A DNA stretch of 12,872 bases from Dehalococcoidia bacterium (GTDB taxonomy: Bacteria > Chloroflexota > Dehalococcoidia > Dehalococcoidales > Fen-1064), in NCBI GenBank assembly GCA_003153075.1, contig PMBW01000127.1:1-12872 (forward strand). The letters run 5' to 3'. The translations under genes and the position numbers were made by a program. Of this stretch, positions 6,630-12,560 are shown one piece after another (the stretch's first letter is position 1; every line of letters starts with the position of its first letter). The notes beneath the pieces were generated by a model that saw nothing but the letters and a program-made list of their open reading frames with translations, searched no databases and was not told the DNA's origin.

Positions 6630-8246
6630 ATGACAGCAGATAAAAGAATATTTACAGTGAACGGGAAACCGTTTTTCCCAATCGGCGGCCAATCCTGTAA
6701 TTCCAGCGGGTACAACGATAAGGAATCGGAGACCGCTTTTAAAATCGTCAAAATGCTTCACGGCAACACTCTGGAAATTCCGGTGTACTGGGACAAGGTG
6801 GAACCGAAGGAAGGCACTTTTGACTTCACGGCGGTTGATGCCCTGATTGCCAGCGCGCGCCGCAACGAGATCAAATTAATATTGTTGTGGTTCGCCACCT
6901 GGAAGAACGGTAACATGGACTACACTCCGGCCTGGGTAAAAACCAATCCGCAACATTTCAAACGGGTGATTTCCCCCACCGGGAAGGATATCTGGAACCT
7001 TTCTTCACATTGCCAAGCAAACCTCGAAGCGGATAAAAAGGCTTTCACCGAGCTTTGCAAACACCTGAAGGCCGTCGACGGCACAGAACAGACAGTGATC
7101 GGCCTGCAGATTGAAAACGAATCCGGTATCCTCGGCAGCGACCGCGATTACGGCCCGGAAGCCCAAGCAATATACGACAGCCCGGTGCCCGCCAAACTGG
7201 TCAACGCGATGAAGAAAGCCGGGAAAGGTTTGATTTACGATATCTGGCAAAAAGCCGGCGGGAAGACATCCGGCACCTGGCCGCAAATGTTCGATTGGGA
7301 AGCCGGAGAACTAATGACAGCATGGGGTATCGCCAAATACATTGACGCCATCGCCGAATCCGCGAAAGCGGTTTATGATATCCCGATGTACGATAATGTC
7401 TGGTTGATGGAACAAAACTGGTGGTCGATGCCGGGTGAATCCTATCCGTCCGGCGGCGCGGTTACAAAAGTAATCGATATCTATAAGTGGTTCACCCCGC
7501 ATTTAGACGTCATCGCGCCGGATAATTATCAGCTCGATACGCCTAATTTCAAAAAGGTTTGCGCCGCATACGCGCGTGACGATAATCCTTTATTCATGCC
7601 GGAAACCATCGGCAACCAGAACATGTTTCACGCCATTGCCGAATACAATTCCATCGGCAATTTCTTCTTCGGCCTCGAATTTATCCTGGCGCAGGACGGC
7701 ACCGTACGCCCGGAGTGCCAGACGATCGTCGACAGCATGTGGTGCACCGCCGCGATCGCCCCGTTATTACTCAAATACCAGGGCACCGGCAGGGTTTACG
7801 CCGCGACCCAGGACGGCAATGTGCCTTCGCAACTGCTGGACATGGAAGGCTTCACCGGATTTTTAGAATTCGGAGATAAGCGCGGACTCTGGGCCGGGAC
7901 GGACTGGCGGCACCGCAGGGCAGCGTGGCTGGGCAGAACACCGGCGCCCGTTAATCCCGCCTATGCGCTGCTCATCCAGTCCTCGAAACATGAGTTTTAC
8001 ATGGTCGGCGCGAACTGCCGTTTGTACCTGCGTCCCAAGGTCACCCTGGCGAAGATGCAGCCGCAACTGGCAATGGCGGAAGGAGCAGCCCGCACATTTG
8101 CTTACATAGTCAGTGTAGATGAAGGCCATTTCGACAAGAACGGTAAATTCGTTGTCGACCGCACGCGTAACGGGGATGAAATCGGACACCGCGGCTTGTG
8201 GGTGGAACCGGATATCAGCGTGCTGCGGGTCATCACCTGCGATTAG
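6630..8246 (+). CDS. GH35 beta-galactosidase-type glycoside hydrolase with C-terminal DUF5597 domain
   Basis: The 538-residue product has a GH35/GH42-like TIM barrel: VNGKPFFPIGG (10-20), PVYWDKVEPKEG (51-62), LWFATWKNG (86-94), IENESG with acid/base Glu164, and NPLFMPETIGN with probable nucleophile Glu325. The C-terminal part, about 370-538, contains the ALLIQSSKHEFYMVG, VSVDEGHFDKNGKF and NGDEIGHRG segments typical of DUF5597. The type is represented by a Cellvibrio japonicus enzyme that removes beta-galactose from xyloglucan oligosaccharides. No signal peptide is seen, in keeping with intracellular action after uptake. The start is fixed by GAGGAGGGG (6614-6622), seven bases upstream. It is a paralogue of the partial gene at 1-938, on the opposite strand. 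It follows the GH31 gene closely and precedes the isomerase-like gene by 194 bases. Confidence 0.9.
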   Translation: MTADKRIFTVNGKPFFPIGGQSCNSSGYNDKESETAFKIVKMLHGNTLEIPVYWDKVEPKEGTFDFTAVDALIASARRNEIKLILLWFATWKNGNMDYTPAWVKTNPQHFKRVISPTGKDIWNLSSHCQANLEADKKAFTELCKHLKAVDGTEQTVIGLQIENESGILGSDRDYGPEAQAIYDSPVPAKLVNAMKKAGKGLIYDIWQKAGGKTSGTWPQMFDWEAGELMTAWGIAKYIDAIAESAKAVYDIPMYDNVWLMEQNWWSMPGESYPSGGAVTKVIDIYKWFTPHLDVIAPDNYQLDTPNFKKVCAAYARDDNPLFMPETIGNQNMFHAIAEYNSIGNFFFGLEFILAQDGTVRPECQTIVDSMWCTAAIAPLLLKYQGTGRVYAATQDGNVPSQLLDMEGFTGFLEFGDKRGLWAGTDWRHRRAAWLGRTPAPVNPAYALLIQSSKHEFYMVGANCRLYLRPKVTLAKMQPQLAMAEGAARTFAYIVSVDEGHFDKNGKFVVDRTRNGDEIGHRGLWVEPDISVLRVITCD

Positions 8247-8326
8247 CATACGGGTAAAAGCCGATCAGGCGGTTGGATATTTAGTATAATTAGTACTTAG
8301 TTGCACAAGTTAACCGATAATAATCC

Positions 8327-8374
8327 GGGTAAAAATGGTTACCCCTCACCTTAATCCTCCCTCAGGGGGCGAGG
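8327..8374. repeat. REP-like palindromic intergenic sequence
   Basis: Between the GH35 and isomerase-like genes, GGGTAA (8327-8332) can pair with TTACCC (8339-8344). It is followed by CCCCTCACCTTAATCCTCC (8342-8360) and CAGGGGGCGAGGA (8363-8375), where TCCTC can pair with GAGGA. The wording closely resembles the common bacterial intergenic element beginning CCCCTCACCCTAA and ending in a G-rich mirror. A single, somewhat degenerate copy is seen in the window, so this is a resemblance and not a proven repeat. Confidence 0.4.
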
Positions 8375-8440
8375 AAATATAATACTGATTTTCACAACAT
8401 TATTTTTGAAAAAAGGAATATCACAGCAAGGAGCACTAAT

Positions 8441-9589
8441 ATGGCACTTACAGACCTCAAACCGCAGGCAATAAAGCGATCCCCTGAAGAACTCATCAAG
8501 CACATGAAATCATTTATACTCACCCCGAAATTCTCGGCGGGAGTATGGTTTTTCACGCCGGGCGGTAATCGTTTCCACGTCCCTTACGGCAAAGAACGCA
8601 CCATCGCGGAAAGACTGGAAATAGCCGCCACACTCGCCGATTACGGACTTAAAGGCATGGAAGCGCATTATCCCAATGAAGTAAATGAGGATAACTTCCA
8701 TATCTGGCAGAAATTTGAAAAGGATTCCGGCATCAAACTGATCGCTATTTGTCCGCTGCTCTTCCGCGACCAGACATTTGAATTCGGTTCGCTCTCCAGT
8801 CCGATCAAAGAAAAACGGAAAGAAGCAATCGAATTATTCAAGCGCGCGTTACAATTGAACAAGTTCATGAAAACGGATTTTGCTATCTGCTGGCCGGGTA
8901 TCGACGGTTATGAAAACGGTTTCGGGATCGACTTTGCCGCAATGCGGGCCAGATTCGTGGAAGGCATGGCCGAAGCGATGGATGCCGTCCCGGGTGTGCG
9001 CGTTGCCTTCGAACCCAAACCCTACGAACCGCGCGGACACATCCTTTTCGGCAACACAGCGGAAGGTATGATCATGTGCCATCAGGTGCAAGACTTGCTT
9101 CGCAATCCGGAAAACCGTAAAATCCTCGATAATGGCGATGCGATGGTTGGGCTGAATCCGGAAATCGGACATGTGCTAATGGCCTACGAAGACCTGCCTT
9201 ACGCCTACAGCTGGCCGCTCTCCGAAGGCCGGCTGGTCCATATCCACCTTAACAGTCAGCCGCTAGGGAATTACGACCAGGATCTGAATGTCGGCGCAAT
9301 TTCTCCCGAGCTGCTGGACGGTATGATGTATGTTCTGAAAATGCACAGCTACCAAAGCTGGTTCGGCATCGATATCAACCCCGTGAGGATGCCAGTGGAA
9401 ACTGCCATCAAGATCAATATCGACGCGGTAAAGGCTTCATGCGACCGAATTAACGACCTTGACTTTGAGTCGATCATCTATGCCGCTAATAATCCCGAAA
9501 AAGCCCGCGGCTGGATCGAAGCTTATCTTATCCGCGCAAGGACCCCACACCCGGAAAAGTTGCCCCCTCTGCCGCCGTTAAAGAAATAA
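8441..9589 (+). CDS. Xylose-isomerase-like TIM-barrel sugar isomerase
   Basis: The 382-residue protein is close in length and motif order to class I xylose isomerase. Visible correspondences, by eye: His76 in GMEAHYPNE (catalytic His of XylA), Trp151 in CWPGIDGYENG, Glu191 and Lys193 in FEPKPYEP, Glu241 and His244 in NPEIGH, Asp279 and Asp281 in NYDQDL, and Asp311 in GIDIN. The XylA ligand in HIDLN is replaced by His269 in HIHLN, and the Asp that partners the catalytic His appears as Asn79. A metal-dependent aldose-ketose isomerase with shifted substrate choice is the likeliest role; an epimerase of the same fold is possible. No signal peptide is present. AAGGAG lies seven bases before the start. 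It is downstream of the GH31-GH35 pair and followed by a hairpin terminator, so it probably processes a released monosaccharide. Confidence 0.82.
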   Translation: MALTDLKPQAIKRSPEELIKHMKSFILTPKFSAGVWFFTPGGNRFHVPYGKERTIAERLEIAATLADYGLKGMEAHYPNEVNEDNFHIWQKFEKDSGIKLIAICPLLFRDQTFEFGSLSSPIKEKRKEAIELFKRALQLNKFMKTDFAICWPGIDGYENGFGIDFAAMRARFVEGMAEAMDAVPGVRVAFEPKPYEPRGHILFGNTAEGMIMCHQVQDLLRNPENRKILDNGDAMVGLNPEIGHVLMAYEDLPYAYSWPLSEGRLVHIHLNSQPLGNYDQDLNVGAISPELLDGMMYVLKMHSYQSWFGIDINPVRMPVETAIKINIDAVKASCDRINDLDFESIIYAANNPEKARGWIEAYLIRARTPHPEKLPPLPPLKK

Positions 9590-9608
9590 CGCTGTTCAAT
9601 TAGCTAAA

Positions 9609-9638
9609 AAGAGGCGGGACCGTTAGATCCCGCCTCTT
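9609..9638 (+). terminator. Hairpin terminator after the isomerase-like gene
   Basis: AAGAGGCGGGA (9609-9619) pairs perfectly with TCCCGCCTCTT (9628-9638) around an eight-base loop, 20 bases past the stop codon. The following sequence (CTAGTTCC) is only weakly T-rich, so efficiency may be partial. Confidence 0.75.
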
Positions 9639-9950
9639 CTAGTTCCATGCACTGTTAATACTGCGCGCATTTGTTTTTTTAGTGGAGAACAATAATCCAA
9701 TTCAAATTATTAATTACCGGGTTCGGTTCTCTTCTGGTTGTTTTACCAGCCATTTTAATTTTCTCGCCGGCCATTTGGCTTAAATGGGAGCAGGATGAAA
9801 GCTTCCCGCGGCTTTATAATGGGGTATAAAGTAAGTAAGGATAAAAAACAAAATATCAATATCTACATCTCCCGTAAAAGAAGTCCATCCCCTTTTTAAC
9901 GCAGAAAATGATTTCGTTAAAATCCTAAAAGCCTTGACGATATTTAAAGG
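9639..9950. other. Intergenic stretch with no supported gene
   Basis: The 312 bases after the terminator hold no canonical gene. On the plus strand, the frame 9692-9829 encodes 45 codons with one strongly hydrophobic segment but has no ATG, GTG or TTG start. A 34-codon ATG frame at 9795-9899 lacks a properly spaced ribosome binding site. The region may hold gene remnants. Confidence 0.4.
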
Positions 9951-10121
9951 TTACGGCTGAGGCTGAATAATCTTTAGAAGATTTTGATAGGCAAGGCCAA
10001 ACAATTCAGTTTTTCCATTTATAGCCTCATTGATGTTCTTGTAGGTTCTTGCGCTTTGAGAAAATTTTTCTGCTAAATCGATTATGCGGATTTGTACGGT
10101 TGGGTCTAGTTTATCAGCCAT
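9951..10121 (-). CDS. Small protein of unknown function, 56 residues
   Basis: I do not recognise this gene. It starts with ATG at 10121 (MADKLDPTVQIRII) and ends in KIIQPQP. A strong ribosome binding site, AAGGAGGGG on the minus strand (10133-10125), lies three to four bases upstream, which is the main evidence that it is real. The product is soluble, mixed in charge, and looks helical: residues 10-25 (QIRIIDLAEKFSQSAR) and 38-52 alternate hydrophobic and charged positions, suggesting a helix-turn-helix or helical-hairpin shape, without Cys or a membrane segment. A TATAAT hexamer at 10156-10151 supplies a promoter. It is monocistronic and diverges from the alcohol dehydrogenase gene. Function might be regulatory or a stand-alone small protein; neither can be shown from sequence. 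Confidence 0.65.
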   Translation of the reverse strand: MADKLDPTVQIRIIDLAEKFSQSARTYKNINEAINGKTELFGLAYQNLLKIIQPQP

Positions 10122-10150
10122 GTTTCCCCTCCTTCAAAAATACTAGCCCC

Positions 10151-10179
10151 ATTATACTCCCTACTTTACAAAACATTAA
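10151..10179 (-). promoter_or_regulatory. Promoter of the 56-residue gene
   Basis: A perfect TATAAT on the minus strand (10156-10151) is preceded, after 17 bases, by a weak TTAATG (10179-10174). The transcript would start within about 25 bases of the ATG at 10121. Confidence 0.5.
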
Positions 10180-10207
10180 ATAGGGTTAACCGAATCACAC
10201 CTGAAGC

Positions 10208-10237
10208 TTGACAACAAGATACAACCAGGAATATTAT
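10208..10237 (+). promoter_or_regulatory. Promoter of the alcohol dehydrogenase gene
   Basis: A perfect TTGACA (10208-10213), an 18-base spacer and TATTAT (10232-10237). Transcription is expected near 10244, producing an untranslated leader of about 100 bases. It is divergent from the 56-residue gene's promoter about 30 bases away. Confidence 0.6.
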
Positions 10238-10251
10238 TTTTATCAATACAA

Positions 10252-10308
10252 TGCAGGGGTTTTTGTTCAATGCGAATACCATAACGAAACCCCTGCACAA
10301 TATATTGT
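10252..10308 (+). promoter_or_regulatory. Long hairpin and adjacent palindrome in the alcohol dehydrogenase leader
   Basis: TGCAGGGGTTT (10252-10262) pairs perfectly with AAACCCCTGCA (10287-10297). Inside, GTT (10265-10267) can pair with AAC (10283-10285), and ATG (10270-10272) with CAT (10280-10282), extending the stem around a 7-base loop. ACAATATATTGT (10297-10308) is a perfect 12-base palindrome directly after. The element begins within about ten bases of the predicted transcript start and ends about 20 bases before the ribosome binding site. It has no T-tail, so it is not an ordinary terminator. A regulatory leader, an mRNA-stabilising 5' hairpin or a protein-binding site are possible. 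I match it to no known riboswitch class. Confidence 0.55.
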
Positions 10309-10343
10309 GGGCGGATAAAAATTTAAAGGAGGATTTATTTAAC

Positions 10344-11492
10344 ATGATTACCACAATAGGCATTCCGGCAAAATTGGTTTTTGGCCCCGGTTCACTGAAT
10401 CAGCTGGGGGATGAGGCGAAAGCACTAGGCAAGAAAAAACTGATGATCGTCACCTATCCCGACATTCGGAAAGTGGGGCTGCTGGATAGGGTCCTCAAGC
10501 TTTTGGAAAAAGGCGGTTACACCAATCCCATTGTTTTTGAAAAAGTAATGCCGAATCCCCGTGTCACCATGATCGATGAAGGCGCAGCGATCGTCCGCAA
10601 AGAGAAAGTTGATTTTATCATCGGCCTCGGCGGCGGCAGCGCAATGGATTCCGCTAAAGCCATTGGCCTGGCCAGCACCGGCACGAGATCGATCTGGACA
10701 TATATGGGCAGCCGCGACCCGGTTGACAATCCGCCGCCTGTCTTTATTCAGATCCCGACCATGGCCGGCACCGGTTCCGAGATGAACGTCGGCGCAGTAA
10801 TCACCGATTGGGAAAATACCCATGAAAAAACTGCTTGCGGTGTTCCTGCCCTGATGGCTAAAGTGGTCATTGTCGACCCGGAAATTACCTTAACCGTGCC
10901 GAAACGGCAGACTCTGGCCGGCGGACTGGATATTTTAACCCACCTGGCTGAGTTCTATGTCACCGAACCGGAAAACTTACCGATCAATGACGGCTTTAAA
11001 GAAGTGTTAATGAGGGCAGTAGTTAAAAACCTGCCGTTAGTTTTGAAAAACCCCGGCGACATCAATGCCAGAAGTGAGCTTTCCTGGGCCAGCACCTGCG
11101 CCATGGGCGGTCTGTCCAGAATCGGCGGCACGCAGGGCACTATGGCCTGCCACGGTATGGAAGAAGCAATGAGCGGGCGCTTTGATATTGTTCACGGCGA
11201 AGGCCTGGCAGCGATCTTCCCGTCCTGGCTAAGAAACATTGAACCGGCCAGAAAAGAAAGAAATCGCATGTTCGCTAAAAATGTCTTCGGCAGAACTGAT
11301 GTCGACGGCGCGACCGCCTGTGAAGACTGGCTGGACAGCATCGGCATGAAACTCCGCCTGCGCGACCTCGGCTTTGATATCGCCCTAGCCGACGAAGTGG
11401 GCGCGGTTGCCTTAAGACAGGCCCGAACCAAGAATAACCCCACACCGCTGACCGCCAAGGGTGTCGGCGATATCTACCGGGCTGCTTACTAG
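10344..11492 (+). CDS. Iron-containing (group III) alcohol dehydrogenase
   Basis: The 382-residue protein is a full-length Fe-ADH (PF00465), an NAD(P)-dependent oxidoreductase of primary alcohols, diols or aldehydes. Visible motifs: VFGPGSL (12-18), the nucleotide-binding GLGGGSAMDSAKAI (94-107), PTMAGTGSEMN (138-148), and metal ligands Asp196 and His200 in LDILTH, His270 in CHGMEE and His284 in DIVHGEG, with the expected 14-residue spacing of the last two. The residue after HGME, where many relatives have His, is Glu274. The layout resembles the YqhD/butanol dehydrogenase branch more than FucO. An in-frame ATG at 10251 would add 31 residues, but that stretch lies in the leader hairpin, and AAAGGAGG (10325-10332) supports the start at 10344. 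Physiological substrate is unknown. It may regenerate NAD(P) during sugar fermentation or reduce lactaldehyde-like products. Confidence 0.93.
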   Translation: MITTIGIPAKLVFGPGSLNQLGDEAKALGKKKLMIVTYPDIRKVGLLDRVLKLLEKGGYTNPIVFEKVMPNPRVTMIDEGAAIVRKEKVDFIIGLGGGSAMDSAKAIGLASTGTRSIWTYMGSRDPVDNPPPVFIQIPTMAGTGSEMNVGAVITDWENTHEKTACGVPALMAKVVIVDPEITLTVPKRQTLAGGLDILTHLAEFYVTEPENLPINDGFKEVLMRAVVKNLPLVLKNPGDINARSELSWASTCAMGGLSRIGGTQGTMACHGMEEAMSGRFDIVHGEGLAAIFPSWLRNIEPARKERNRMFAKNVFGRTDVDGATACEDWLDSIGMKLRLRDLGFDIALADEVGAVALRQARTKNNPTPLTAKGVGDIYRAAY

Positions 11493-11522
11493 CGATAACT
11501 CTCAGCACACCAAAGATTAATC

Positions 11523-11553
11523 AAGAGCCCCCTCGCAGTGCGAGGGGGCTCTT
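11523..11553 (+). terminator. Terminator after the alcohol dehydrogenase gene
   Basis: AAGAGCCCCCTCGC (11523-11536) pairs perfectly over 14 bases with GCGAGGGGGCTCTT (11540-11553), around the loop AGT. The tail CGTTTCGG is short, but the stem is very stable and starts 30 bases after the stop codon. Confidence 0.85.
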
Positions 11554-11586
11554 CGTTTCGGTAGCAATATAATAGCCGTTTAAGTA

Positions 11587-11615
11587 TTGACAAATAGTAC
11601 CATTATTGGTACTAT
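11587..11615 (+). promoter_or_regulatory. Promoter of the hicAB pair
   Basis: A perfect TTGACA (11587-11592) and TACTAT (11610-11615) are separated by exactly 17 bases. Transcription would start near 11622, so the leader to the hicA start at 11631 is very short. The space between the hexamers is almost fully occupied by the palindrome at 11593-11616. Confidence 0.7.
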
Positions 11616-11616
11616 T
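11593..11616. promoter_or_regulatory. Near-perfect palindrome inside the hicAB promoter, candidate HicB operator
   Basis: The arms AATAGTACCA (11593-11602) and TGGTACTATT (11607-11616) are exact inverted copies around the centre TTAT. The site begins immediately after the -35 and covers the -10. The downstream hicB encodes a ribbon-helix-helix-type C-terminus, the DNA-binding fold by which HicB proteins repress their own operons, so autoregulation at this site is the natural reading. Confidence 0.75.
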
Positions 11617-11630
11617 AATCAGGAAAAGAG

Positions 11631-11855
11631 ATGAGCAGGAAAGAAAAACGTGAATTAAAAATCAGGGATAATCTTAAGAATGTATCTCTTGAAGATTTCG
11701 AATGGCTTGTCAACCGGTACGGATATATCAAACCCGGCGGCAGCCACTCATTGGCGGTTATCGGGGATAGAATGTATCCATATCCGAGAACAAACCCGGT
11801 AAATCAAAACTATGTAAAGGGAATTCTCGAAATAATAGACAGCGAGGTTGAATAA
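11631..11855 (+). CDS. hicA: HicA-family toxin (mRNA interferase type)
   Basis: The 74-residue protein has the small double-stranded-RNA-binding-like fold signature of HicA: a helix-strand start (LEDFEWLVNRYGY, about 20-32), then GGSHS with catalytic His39, a strand, YPYPRTNP in place of the common IPRH turn, and a final helix VKGILEIIDSE. It is longer than most HicA proteins because of a basic 15-residue N-terminal extension. HicA toxins cleave mRNA when not held by HicB. The stop codon overlaps the hicB start by one base (TAATG at 11853-11857), a sign of translational coupling. AGGA (11621-11624) serves as a modest ribosome binding site. The identification rests on the GSH motif, size and partner gene. 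Sequence divergence means activity is not certain. Confidence 0.78.
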   Translation: MSRKEKRELKIRDNLKNVSLEDFEWLVNRYGYIKPGGSHSLAVIGDRMYPYPRTNPVNQNYVKGILEIIDSEVE

Positions 11856-12244
11856 TGGTAAAAAGCTTGGAATACTATCTAAATTTGCCCTACACTACCG
11901 TCATTAATACCGATGAAGACAATTGCTATGTTGCACGCTTGCTTGAGCTGCCTGATTGCATCGGGGTCGGAAAAACCCGGGAAGAAGCGGTCAAGGAATT
12001 AGAAATACACAAGCGTCTAAAGCTGGAAGGTCACCTGGAATTAGGGTTTCCTATTCCCGAACCCAGCAACTACACCGGGCAGTTTCACCTGAGAGTAGGC
12101 ACCTCTCTGCATGAATCTCTTGCGCGATTAGCGGCATTGGAAAATATCAGTCTTAATCAATACATCACCAATATTCTGGCCCGTAAAGTAGGAGCTGAAG
12201 AAAGCCGATTGTCCAAGACTCATAAAGCATTATCCCGAAAGTGA
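11855..12244 (+). CDS. hicB: HicB-family antitoxin with C-terminal DNA-binding domain
   Basis: The 129-residue protein has the two-part layout of HicB. The N-terminal domain (about 1-65) is a partly degraded RNase-H-like fold with YYLNLPYTTVINTDEDNCYVARLLELPDCIGVGKTREEAV, ending in a region that normally binds HicA. The C-terminal domain (about 76-115), starting GQFHLRVGTSLHESLARLAALE and followed by ISLNQYITNILARKV, is a ribbon-helix-helix DNA-binding fold. It is translationally coupled to hicA. Its likely DNA target is the palindrome at 11593-11616 in the shared promoter. It is convergent with fixX, whose stop codon is about 40 bases away. Such pairs may stabilise a genomic segment or respond to stress; here no mobile element is seen. 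Confidence 0.88.
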   Translation: MVKSLEYYLNLPYTTVINTDEDNCYVARLLELPDCIGVGKTREEAVKELEIHKRLKLEGHLELGFPIPEPSNYTGQFHLRVGTSLHESLARLAALENISLNQYITNILARKVGAEESRLSKTHKALSRK

Positions 12245-12258
12245 ATCCAGCAATTGTA

Positions 12259-12277
12259 AGGCAGCTTATGCTTGCCT
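12259..12277. terminator. Weak hairpin between convergent hicB and fixX
   Basis: AGGC-AGC (12259-12265) can pair with GCT and GCCT (12270-12277) around TTAT, with one unpaired T. There is no T-tail on either strand. It may act as a weak bidirectional stop between the convergent genes, in a gap of only 41 bases. Confidence 0.3.
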
Positions 12278-12285
12278 CCTGAATT

Positions 12286-12558
12286 CTACCCGCATTTATA
12301 CTGGACACCGTAGCCGCCGCGCGGATAATGCCACTCAAGTTCTACACAGGCGATCCGGCAGGTGCCGCATTCAAGGCATCCGTCCAGTTCCAGCTCCACA
12401 TTTCCCTCTTTATTCAGGGTATAAACATGGGCCGGGCAGACATACAGGCACACCCGTTCCTTACAGACTTTGCATTTCTCCGGATTGACCTTGATGTGTT
12501 TTTCCGAATCAGCTTTGATCGTATCTTTGGCCAGTTTGGCTTTAATATTCAATTCCAT
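12286..12558 (-). CDS. fixX: FixX-type ferredoxin
   Basis: The 90-residue protein is the normal size for FixX. It has two groups of Cys: Cys29, 32, 37 and 41 (ending CPA) and Cys61, 64, 67 and 71 in CLECGTCRIAC, the four-Cys pattern for iron-sulfur cluster binding. The C-terminal WHYPRGGYGVQY is characteristic of FixX. FixX and FixC form the quinone-side electron acceptor module for the electron-transfer flavoproteins FixA/FixB, linking dehydrogenases to the membrane quinone pool or, in some anaerobes, electron bifurcation. The start is only two bases after the fixC stop, and the AGGAG near the fixC 3' end (12568-12573) serves as ribosome binding site. The operon continues beyond the right edge, where fixA/fixB could lie; this is inference. 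Confidence 0.92.
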   Translation of the reverse strand: MELNIKAKLAKDTIKADSEKHIKVNPEKCKVCKERVCLYVCPAHVYTLNKEGNVELELDGCLECGTCRIACVELEWHYPRGGYGVQYKCG

Positions 12559-12560
12559 TT

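Noticed and set aside
9795..9899. A 34-codon plus-strand ATG frame
   Set aside because: The only purine-rich motif directly abuts the ATG, the product resembles nothing known, and AT-rich intergenic DNA gives such frames by chance.
2248..10193. Recurring word TTAACCG in several intergenic regions (about 2257, 2347, 8310, 10187) as a shared regulator site
   Set aside because: The same 7-mer also occurs inside coding genes (near 5309 and 10890), and a few occurrences are expected by chance in this length, so a common regulon is not supported.
10251..10343. Upstream in-frame ATG adding 31 residues to the alcohol dehydrogenase
   Set aside because: The extension coincides with the leader hairpin and does not resemble the family N-terminus, and AAAGGAGG supports the start at 10344.
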